In this document: positions 1-7,102 of the stretch, piece by piece
Layout: each line of letters starts with the position of its first letter
Numbering within the stretch: position 1 is the stretch's first letter
Translations under genes and position numbers: made by a program
Notes under the pieces: model-generated
The model's input: the letters and a program-made list of their open reading frames with translations, nothing else
The model's database searches: none
Told to the model about the DNA's origin: nothing
Origin: Petunia secreta
Taxonomy: Eukaryota > Streptophyta > Magnoliopsida > Solanales > Solanaceae
NCBI GenBank assembly: GCA_029990175.1
Contig: JARKIP010000191.1
Location: 156,440-220,439, forward strand
Length of the DNA stretch: 64,000 nucleotides
Direction: 5' to 3'

Positions 1-890
1 GCTTGTTGGTATATGTCTCCAAATTGCTCTCTTGACCATTTACTCAGAATGCTTGTCAAGTTTTTGATCTTCTGCTGAACTGTCCAGAAAGGATTGCCTC
101 TGACTTGTATGTTCCATGCCTGGTGAACTACATCTTTGAAACCAGGTTGGGTAGTCCAGAAATCAAGAAACTTGAAGTACCTTGCCTTATTTTCTTCCCT
201 GACTTTCATTGTAAGCAGCATTGGGCAGTGGTCAGATCCTACTGATGAGAGATTAGCTACTGTTGTTAAGGGGCACTTGTCAAGCCAAGTATCATTTACC
301 AAAACCCTATCTAACCTTTTCCATACTCTTTTTTCCATGCGTCTCCCATTAGACCAAGTGTACTTAGCTCCTGAGTATCCTAGGTCAGTAAGATGACATT
401 CTTCTATTACTTGAAGAAACTCAAAGCTTTTCTGGATCTGGTAGGGCAGACCTCCTAGTTTTTCTTCTATGGAGGTGATGACATTGAAATCACCCGCAAT
501 GCACCAAGGCCTCTCTTCATCACTTAGGCTTCTTAGTTTGTCCCATAGGGAGACTCTCAGCTGAGGTCTACATTTAGCATAGACTGTTGTTAACCAACAT
601 GCTTCACCAAACTCCACATGTTGAATCTCAACTGTGACTTGCTGATCATCAGATGTTATAACCTTGACAGTGAAATCTGAATCCCAAAATAACCAGATTT
701 TGCTGTTTGAATTAGCCCATGCTCCTGACATTCCTGCTAGCATTTTGAAGTTTTGAAGATAACTATTATCCAAGAAGGGCTCCAAGACTGCTATGAATGA
801 CAGTCTATGAAGTTTTTTGAGAGTTCTGATTCTGTCAATTGCCCCCAGGGTTCTAATCCCCCTAGTGTTCCATATCAGTGCACTGATCAT
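1..890 (-). CDS. ORF2 of LINE A, endonuclease part (partial)
   Basis: This is the N-terminal ~296 residues of the retrotransposon polyprotein, cut by the window edge. The ATG is at 890 and overlaps the TGA of ORF1 in ATGA. The start MISALIWNTRGIRT is shared with copy F and opens the APE-type endonuclease domain, which nicks target DNA or processes ends for target-primed reverse transcription. The WN, LEPF, AGDFN and SDH motifs of this fold can be followed. The segment is the same length as the matching part of F (52351-53240), and I saw no frameshift or stop in the stretches I translated. Whether the rest of ORF2 is intact cannot be seen. Confidence 0.85.
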   Translation of the reverse strand, partial: MISALIWNTRGIRTLGAIDRIRTLKKLHRLSFIAVLEPFLDNSYLQNFKMLAGMSGAWANSNSKIWLFWDSDFTVKVITSDDQQVTVEIQHVEFGEACWLTTVYAKCRPQLRVSLWDKLRSLSDEERPWCIAGDFNVITSIEEKLGGLPYQIQKSFEFLQVIEECHLTDLGYSGAKYTWSNGRRMEKRVWKRLDRVLVNDTWLDKCPLTTVANLSSVGSDHCPMLLTMKVREENKARYFKFLDFWTTQPGFKDVVHQAWNIQVRGNPFWTVQQKIKNLTSILSKWSREQFGDIYQQ

Positions 891-3800
891 GGAAGAGCTT
901 GAAGTTGATCTGGTTTGGATTTCCTCCTTGTGATCCTAGGAGAAAATTGGTAGTTCTGTCTTGGAGAGAGCCCTTGCTGATCAATAAGCTCCTGCATTTC
1001 CTCTGTTACTGGCTGATCCAGTGCTTCATGCTGGGGACCAAAGGCTTGAAGGAGATGATTTACTTGTTCATCCTCTTCATCAGAATCTGACATGTTAACA
1101 GCTGCATTCTCATCTTCAGACTGAATAACTCTGTAATCATCTTCTTGGGTATTGCTTTGGCTGAACTCAAGCATCTGATTATTGATGCTACACTTGTGTT
1201 CTTCTGCCCTTAGTATAGAAGTATGGAGATTTCTAAGGCCTAATTCATCATCATCATCTTCATCTGAACTCCCCTGATTCTGTTCATCTGAGTTGTTCAT
1301 GTGAGTTTGAAGAGGTTCTTCACAAAAGGGTTCAACAGAGACCATGTTCTTGGAGTGAGGATATGGTGACTGCTCAGGTTGGGCTTTTTTGGTGGCTGTT
1401 TTAGATTTCTTTTGGCTTGTTTTTTTGGATTTTCTAGATTTGGATTTTGTGGCTTGTTCAGTGACTTTTTCTTTTCCTTTGTTTTTTCTAACCAGAGGGG
1501 TGTCCTCAACATTATCTGAGAGTACTTCAACACTTCTGCTATCCTCCTTGTCCTCTGCTTCTTCTCTGACTCCTGTTTCAATTTGATTGCCTTGCTCCCC
1601 TACCTGATTACTTGTTCCAACCTTTCCCTTCACAGAAGCTTCACCATGCTTACTGTGAAGGGCTTCCACAACATTCAGGTCTTCTTCTTCTCCCCTCTTG
1701 CCCCCCTGATCTGAAGCAACAGGAGGGATCTCCCCTCTTGTCCAGGTAAAAGGGACATAGTCTCTAGGTAGAGACTTGTCTGATTGATTTACTCTCTGAG
1801 AATGAAAAGATTGATTCCTGCCTGGGATTTCCATTCTTCTTCCTTGATGTGGTGTTTCAGGAAGCTTTTCCTGTTGTGATGATGGCATAGCACTGGGTCC
1901 TGGTGCCTCATTGTTCTGATGTTGTTCACTTTGAGGTTGCTGAAATTTTTGTTGAGTCTTCCAGACTGCATTAGATGAGTTCAACTGCTGTCTTATTGGC
2001 TGCACTTTCTTGACTGTCTGGTTTTTGTTCTGCTCTTTGGATGGCCCTTTATTGTTTTTCTTCCTCTGTACTTGTTGCCATTGTTCATTTGGTTGTTGAA
2101 TCTGCTGAACTTTGTTGTGTGTCTCTCTGGTGTACTGTACATTATCATTGCTGAGTGGTGGAGCATTTTGCTGAAGTTCTTGTTGTTCTCTGGAGGCCAT
2201 ATCATAGCCATTTGTGTTGCTTATTCCTGTGTTGTGCAAGTATCCCTGAGTCTCTTGTTTTTCTCTAAAGGCCTTGTATTCATCATCTTTTTGTCTCCTC
2301 TTGCAGACATTCTGTGAATGACCTTGATGTTTGCAGTAAAAACAGTATGCTGGAACATTTTCAAAGTGGAGTTCTTGCCAATAACCATCTCCAAATACAT
2401 CATCATCTTCTTGAGGAAATCCAACCCAAATGTGAGGTGGCCTGGGCCTTGTAATGTCTATTTCTACCTTCACTTTAGCCACACTCCCCCTGGTTCTCTG
2501 GGCTGATGCTACATCAAAGAAAAGGACCCTGCCTATGGGCTCTAGAAGCTTAGTAACAAATTCCATGTTGAAACAGTGCCAGGGAAGCTGAGGTAATTCC
2601 ACCCAAACAGGAGCTAGTGTAGTTTCTTCTTCAGGTTTGAATGTGGGAGTCCAGGTGAATAATCTAACTGCTCTTCCTTGAATGAAAATTTTCTCCTTAT
2701 GCCACACAGTTGCATGATCCACTTCATTGTCCAAATCAATGTAAATGTGTGTAGGATTTCTGTGAGTAACTTTGCAAGAGCCTTTAATCTGTAACTGTGA
2801 GGTCAAGCTCTGCCTAATGACTTCCATCTTTGGCATCACACTTGAGAATTTACCAATGATGGTATATCTGCATTTCTTAGCCATCTTCACCATAAAATCA
2901 TTTCTGTCAAAGAGCAGGGCTGGGAGGCCTTGTTTAGTAGTGATTTTAGGGGGTATTATGTTCAGCTTAGGTTCCTCATCTACTCCAGGCACTTTCAAAA
3001 CACTAGCATACTGAGGAGGTGTTACTGTTGGGGGCAGAGGAGGATGGGCTAAAGTTGTTTTAGCTGCTGGTACATGCTCATTTGGGTGATGAGGTAGAGT
3101 GTTAACTGGAATACTGGGGATTTGGTTCCCTTGTGCTTGGTATCTTAAGTTGGTATTTTTTTCAAAATTTGATGAAACTTTAGGAAATTCCAACCTGGTA
3201 AACACAGAAGGCCTGGGTTGAAGTGGTGAAAACTGGGTATGATCAGCTTCTTGAGTCCCATTTAAAAGACCTGGAATCAATTCTTCCTTATCCTTATGCC
3301 TTTCCCTGGATCCCCCACCCTTATTGACTTCCTTAGAGGGTCTAATATCTGGGAGATGTGCATTGAGGTGATCATCTGAACTTGTAAGACTCACAAGGAT
3401 GTCATGATTGGACTGAATGGTGGTAGACCTGATTGAGGCATTTTCAGGGGATTTTGACACTACAACAGCCACTGGTGTCATGTTTTGACACTTCAAAGCA
3501 TTACTGAGATCATTAGAGGGTGCCCTAACATTCAAATTAGTTCCTTCATTGATTTGGGACAAAGTCTGATCAAGCTCAAGGGTGTTCTTATCACTTGAAA
3601 CTCTAGCATGTAAGTTCTGATGATTCAATGGGGTTGAAACTAAGATTGGGACATGCTCAACAGTGTTAGTAGGAATTACCTGCTCAGAAGCCTTGTCCAC
3701 TATTGTTTCTGGGCTTTGAGATTGGATTTGATCAGGCCCGATGTCTGGAACTTCCTCCCCGGTGACCTGAGCTACTTCAGATTTCTTCCCACCGGCCAAA

Positions 3801-4243
3801 TGGTCTGAAATTTGTTGAGGGGGAATATCTTGAGATGGGAGACAATCCCCAATGCTTGGAATCTGAAAATAATTGCCGGAGTTGACTGGAGAAGGAAGGC
3901 GATTCGGCGGCGATTCAGTGGCGATTCTCGTAGGATCGCTTTTGGTGGAACTCGCAATTGGCAAGAGAAAAACATCTGAATTTTGGAGGGGCGATGGATC
4001 AGAAGGTGCTGAATCATCTCCAATAATTGGTCTCGCCTGAATCCTTCTAGATTCGAATAGGGAAATAATTTCTCTAAGGCGCGTGAGTTCGAGTGTGGTG
4101 ACCTCCACACTTTGATTCTCGATTGCGGTCACCACAGGCTGAAATGAAGTATTCTGGTCGGTGGAAGTGTTTGTAGGAGTGAGATCTTTCTTCGTGGACT
4201 GGTCCGGTGGCGGTTGGGGGTCGGGTGGCGCGTGTGGCGCCAT
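887..4243 (-). CDS. ORF1 protein of LINE A (DUF4283 / zinc-knuckle RNA-binding protein)
   Basis: 1,118 aa. This is the nucleic-acid-binding partner protein of the retrotransposon, expected to coat the element RNA. The N-terminus MAPHAPPDPQPPPDQS begins a long low-complexity Pro/Ser/Gln region (1-430) that contains a short conserved helix, LTRLREIISLFE, near 53-64. A DUF4283-like domain covers ~440-600. It is followed by a CX2CX4HX4C zinc knuckle (C634, C637, H642, C647). The remainder is Gln-rich, then strongly basic (KSRKSKK type), then acidic (SSDEDDDDE), and ends in a conserved basic tail with GLSPR and FSPR motifs. The stop overlaps the ORF2 start by 4 nt. The start is chosen because MAPHAPPD(P/L) is conserved in all copies directly after the short 5'UTR. 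Confidence 0.93.
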   Translation of the reverse strand: MAPHAPPDPQPPPDQSTKKDLTPTNTSTDQNTSFQPVVTAIENQSVEVTTLELTRLREIISLFESRRIQARPIIGDDSAPSDPSPLQNSDVFLLPIASSTKSDPTRIATESPPNRLPSPVNSGNYFQIPSIGDCLPSQDIPPQQISDHLAGGKKSEVAQVTGEEVPDIGPDQIQSQSPETIVDKASEQVIPTNTVEHVPILVSTPLNHQNLHARVSSDKNTLELDQTLSQINEGTNLNVRAPSNDLSNALKCQNMTPVAVVVSKSPENASIRSTTIQSNHDILVSLTSSDDHLNAHLPDIRPSKEVNKGGGSRERHKDKEELIPGLLNGTQEADHTQFSPLQPRPSVFTRLEFPKVSSNFEKNTNLRYQAQGNQIPSIPVNTLPHHPNEHVPAAKTTLAHPPLPPTVTPPQYASVLKVPGVDEEPKLNIIPPKITTKQGLPALLFDRNDFMVKMAKKCRYTIIGKFSSVMPKMEVIRQSLTSQLQIKGSCKVTHRNPTHIYIDLDNEVDHATVWHKEKIFIQGRAVRLFTWTPTFKPEEETTLAPVWVELPQLPWHCFNMEFVTKLLEPIGRVLFFDVASAQRTRGSVAKVKVEIDITRPRPPHIWVGFPQEDDDVFGDGYWQELHFENVPAYCFYCKHQGHSQNVCKRRQKDDEYKAFREKQETQGYLHNTGISNTNGYDMASREQQELQQNAPPLSNDNVQYTRETHNKVQQIQQPNEQWQQVQRKKNNKGPSKEQNKNQTVKKVQPIRQQLNSSNAVWKTQQKFQQPQSEQHQNNEAPGPSAMPSSQQEKLPETPHQGRRMEIPGRNQSFHSQRVNQSDKSLPRDYVPFTWTRGEIPPVASDQGGKRGEEEDLNVVEALHSKHGEASVKGKVGTSNQVGEQGNQIETGVREEAEDKEDSRSVEVLSDNVEDTPLVRKNKGKEKVTEQATKSKSRKSKKTSQKKSKTATKKAQPEQSPYPHSKNMVSVEPFCEEPLQTHMNNSDEQNQGSSDEDDDDELGLRNLHTSILRAEEHKCSINNQMLEFSQSNTQEDDYRVIQSEDENAAVNMSDSDEEDEQVNHLLQAFGPQHEALDQPVTEEMQELIDQQGLSPRQNYQFSPRITRRKSKPDQLQALP

Positions 4244-4327
4244 GGAGCTGAATTTCGCCTATTTCGGGCGCGTGTAGGCGCGTTCCAATTTGAAAAAATT
4301 AATTTCGGGGAGTGGTGTGTGAATGGG
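4244..4327 (-). promoter_or_regulatory. 5'UTR / likely internal promoter region of LINE A
   Basis: 84 nt lie between the telomere array and the ORF1 ATG. The stretch contains two GGCGCG-type boxes separated by a few bases, an AT-rich stretch, and the terminal GTGTGAATGGG (+ strand) that abuts TTTAGGG. It is almost identical to the 5'UTR of copy F. That the region drives transcription is inferred from LINE biology; no TATA box is evident. Confidence 0.6.
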
Positions 4328-4733
4328 TTTAGGGTTTAGGGTTTAGGGTTTAGGGTTTAGGGTTTAGGGTTTAGGGTTTAGGGTTTAGGGTTTAGGGTTT
4401 AGGGTTTAGGGTTTAGGGTTTAGGGTTTAGGGTTTAGGGTTTAGGGTTTAGGGTTTAGGGTTTAGGGTTTAGGGTTTAGGGTTTAGGGTTTAGGGTTTAG
4501 GGTTTAGGGTTTAGGGTTTAGGGTTTAGGGTTTAGGGTTTAGGGTTTAGGGTTTAGGGTTTAGGGTTTAGGGTTTAGGGTTTAGGGTTTAGGGTTTAGGG
4601 TTTAGGGTTTAGGGTTTAGGGTTTAGGGTTTAGGGTTTAGGGTTTAGGGTTTAGGGTTTAGGGTTTAGGGTTTAGGGTTTAGGGTTTAGGGTTTAGGGTT
4701 TAGGGTTTAGGGTTTAGGGTTTAGGGTTTAGGG
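4328..4733 (+). repeat. Telomere array T1, 58 perfect TTTAGGG repeats
   Basis: 406 nt, exactly 58 x 7, with no variant seen. The G-rich strand is the + strand, so the chromosome end would be to the right. The left border is the 5' end of LINE A and the right border is the poly-T of LINE B, joined as GGG followed by a T run. Confidence 0.97.
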
Positions 4734-4824
4734 TTTTTTTTTTTTTTTTTTTTTTTTTTCAAACCATTAGACCAACTAGATGTGCTTTTAAGGTCACACC
4801 TAGCTGTTCCAATGCAGGGTTAGG
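4734..4824 (-). promoter_or_regulatory. 3' terminal signal of LINE B: poly(A), hairpin, telomere-like motif
   Basis: In RNA order: CCTAACCCT (4816-4824), then a hairpin (4776-4803) with arms CTAGGTGTG and CACATCTAG and loop ACCTTAAAAG, then a 16-nt spacer and A26. The stem has eight Watson-Crick pairs and one G-U. The fourth pair is G-C where copies C/E have A-U, which is a compensatory change. By analogy with stringent-type LINEs it would be the recognition signal for ORF2 reverse transcriptase. Confidence 0.7.
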
Positions 4825-7102
4825 CGTAGACCCCGACCTGTTCATTATCATAAACATAAGTACAAATAGAGGGGGACATAAACCTTACCTCTAATCTAGA
4901 AAAATCTAAATCATCTAAGGAGGAAAAATACCACACTAGTCTAGGATAGGCAAAGATACCTATATACAAAAAAGGCCTAGAAACTAATGTTAATGATATT
5001 TTCCTTTTACTAAAACTGGTAATCCTAATTACATAACTTTGGCTAAGGTGAGGTAATGAAGGTAAGTCAGTCTTCATGAAAGCTATCAGTCGAATAGAAG
5101 ATAGCCCTTGTGAAGAATGTACCTTTCTAACATAACCAGAGTGTAGTGGAGTGATGTTTTCAGGGATACAGAGATGACCATAAAGTTGCTGCTCCGATGA
5201 GATCAGATGAAGGCATGATGAGTGCCATCCCACTTTAACAGCATCCAGCCCAGTGAGATTGAGCCCTGACAATTCATGACAGAAACCAGGGACTGAGAAG
5301 GTGTAGCATTGAGGTCCTCCAGAGGTGATCAGCAGAGGGGTGAGGCAATGACTTTTGGATTCTTGCACTTGATTCAATGATGAGTGATAATCACTTTTCA
5401 GCCCTGTTGCTATCAGGTGAGACAATTGCATCCTTTCCAGCTTTTGTTTGACTACTAGCAGCCACAAAGCAGCCAAGCAGATTACTTGGGCATGATAGGG
5501 AAACAGCCTATCAAGTAGAGACTCTGATAGATGCCATCCTACTTCAGTATTATCCAGACAGAAGAGAGTGAGCTGTGACTGCTCCTGATCCAATGCAGAG
5601 GCATGAAACTTGCAGCAGAAAGGTTCCAAGGGGTTCCCCAGCAAGCTATACCATGAGCTACAGGGTGCTTGATCTATATTGAATTGTGTAGGGTGATCTC
5701 TGTTTGTCCCTTTTGAACAGACAGGGAGCAGTAACAGGTTTTCCAGGTTCTTTGTGGCTGCTATCAGAAGCAGAAGCAAAGCAGACCAGCAGGTGATCTG
5801 GGCATAAGAGAAACCCAGCATTTGTACAGGAGTTCTTGAGTCCAGGCCTGCATGTTGCCCCAGATGCTGTATTGATGATCCCAGAGCATTGTTCCAGGAG
5901 GCTGCAATAAATTGTGAGCTCAGTCTAAGAGATTCCTCATAGTTTGAGGTCTTGAAAGTCCACCAGCCAAGAAGCTGCATTAACAAACTATTAGTACTAA
6001 AGATTGGCCAGTTCCTATAGGTGGTTAGCAGACCAAATAACCAGCCTAGAGGAACTGTCAAGAATTGTTTTAGGCTCTGGATTCTATGTTGGAGAGAAGG
6101 GTAATCTGGACAGTGAAGCTGACTCATTTGACAGAAATGGTCTGCTTTCAGTAAAGGGAGAAGCACCACTGAGGTGACTGCTTCCCCCAGCATTGGTACC
6201 TGGTCACTAGCATTGTAAAGGCCTATTTGCATACACTTTGTGTTTGCAGTTCCAGAAGGACTGAACAACACCAATGCCTGCATTGAGGACCAAATGCTTG
6301 AGCCTTTGATCTTGGCTTTGCCATGATCAGCAGCATCTTCAGAATGGAACAGAGTGTGATATTTCATCATTTTTCCTGAGTTATGAAACTTGCTATCTTC
6401 TGTGTTTAAGCTAAGGGTAACTAACATCCTAAGTGAGGCCACAACTCTCCTCTGTATGGAATTAGAGGAAGATTGTACCCCTAGCATTTTTATAGAAAGC
6501 TTAAGTGACCACAACCCTTGAAGGTCTTTGCTAAGACCAAAACCAGACTTGCAGAAAGGAGTGCATTGTGATCTCTGTTTTTCCTCAATGCATGAGGTCT
6601 TCAAAGTCCTCCACCTAGTAAGCTGCAAGAACAAAGCATTAGCAGGAAAAAGGGGCCAGGTCCTATAGGTGATCTGCAGACTACAAGACCAACCTATAGA
6701 CCTGTCAAGAATTAGGTTAGAAGCTGGGAATGACTTTGGATGATAGGGTAGTATGAACAGTGAGGCTGACTCTTTAAATGGAAACAGTCTGCATTTAGAG
6801 ATCTGGTTACCACAAGGGTGGTAATTTAGTTTGTGAGGACAAAGGCTTCTGGGGTTCATTTCTTCTTTAGAGAGAGGACAGAGGAGGTAAGACCAGTAAC
6901 CAGCTCCAGAATTACAATGTGGGGTCAAATGTTTCTTGTGACCCATTAAGATGGAAAGAGATTTATTACACTGAGACCAAGCACAGAACCAGTTACTAGC
7001 CATCATGAAGGCCAGTGATCTGGTATACAGCTGCTCATACTCCTGGTAGTTTGAGCCTTTTGGTTTTTCTGATCCTGAAACTAGGAACTCCTCTCTGATC
7101 AT
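4820..7102 (-). CDS. Candidate ORF3 of LINE B (760 codons, function unknown)
   Basis: An uninterrupted 760-codon frame fills almost the whole 3' region. Its first 67 nt overlap the end of ORF2 in another frame. I recognise no domain. The composition (rich in Leu, Ser, Cys, His and Trp) is unlike a typical soluble protein. In favour of coding: copies F and G also keep 700+ codon frames here; the last ~90 residues align in one frame in all subfamilies, with SSQGLS, KT..PSL and the nearly invariant SRLEVRFMSPS; and a ~35-residue motif (DRSIGW...WPLF...LQL.RW) recurs in frame. Against: C/E and D have this frame broken, although C/E look recently mobile. It may be non-coding RNA that happens to lack stops. 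Confidence 0.35.
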   Translation of the reverse strand: MIREEFLVSGSEKPKGSNYQEYEQLYTRSLAFMMASNWFCAWSQCNKSLSILMGHKKHLTPHCNSGAGYWSYLLCPLSKEEMNPRSLCPHKLNYHPCGNQISKCRLFPFKESASLFILPYHPKSFPASNLILDRSIGWSCSLQITYRTWPLFPANALFLQLTRWRTLKTSCIEEKQRSQCTPFCKSGFGLSKDLQGLWSLKLSIKMLGVQSSSNSIQRRVVASLRMLVTLSLNTEDSKFHNSGKMMKYHTLFHSEDAADHGKAKIKGSSIWSSMQALVLFSPSGTANTKCMQIGLYNASDQVPMLGEAVTSVVLLPLLKADHFCQMSQLHCPDYPSLQHRIQSLKQFLTVPLGWLFGLLTTYRNWPIFSTNSLLMQLLGWWTFKTSNYEESLRLSSQFIAASWNNALGSSIQHLGQHAGLDSRTPVQMLGFSYAQITCWSALLLLLIAATKNLENLLLLPVCSKGTNRDHPTQFNIDQAPCSSWYSLLGNPLEPFCCKFHASALDQEQSQLTLFCLDNTEVGWHLSESLLDRLFPYHAQVICLAALWLLVVKQKLERMQLSHLIATGLKSDYHSSLNQVQESKSHCLTPLLITSGGPQCYTFSVPGFCHELSGLNLTGLDAVKVGWHSSCLHLISSEQQLYGHLCIPENITPLHSGYVRKVHSSQGLSSIRLIAFMKTDLPSLPHLSQSYVIRITSFSKRKISLTLVSRPFLYIGIFAYPRLVWYFSSLDDLDFSRLEVRFMSPSICTYVYDNEQVGVYA
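5959..6712 (-). repeat. 3' region repeat modules of LINE B (two copies)
   Basis: Two diverged ~105-nt copies lie at 6609-6712 and 5959-6066. On the + strand the shared pattern is a CCACC box, AGCTGCA, TTAG/TTAA, GGCCA, a CTATAGGTG stretch, GCAGAC and CTGTCAAGAATT. The same module is present in the 3' region of every complete element. Its function is unknown. Confidence 0.65.

Larger units (their letters stand above)
1..4327 (-). mobile_element. LINE copy A (L1-type non-LTR retrotransposon), 5' part only
   Basis: This is the 5' end of a telomere-embedded LINE on the minus strand, running from its first base next to array T1 (4327) through the 5'UTR and a complete ORF1 into the first ~296 codons of ORF2, where the window ends. 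Its 5'UTR and ORF1 ends closely match copy F, so A and F belong to one subfamily. Its outermost base run is GGG on the + strand, whereas the other copies have GGGG before the first TTTAGGG. The 3' half and poly(A) tail lie outside the window. Confidence 0.93.

Noticed and set aside
899..1090. Many short + strand frames and short minus-strand frames inside ORF1 and ORF2
   Set aside because: They lie antisense to, or in other frames of, the strongly conserved LINE genes, differ between copies and show no domain.
4328..4733. Possible CRISPR array or satellite
   Set aside because: The repeats are contiguous 7-mers without spacers and match the plant telomere repeat.
4869..4891. A spliced intron starting at the AGGTAAG in the 3' region
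   Set aside because: There is less than ~160 nt to the poly(A) tail and no clear branch point or 3' splice site there. I keep it only as a conserved block.
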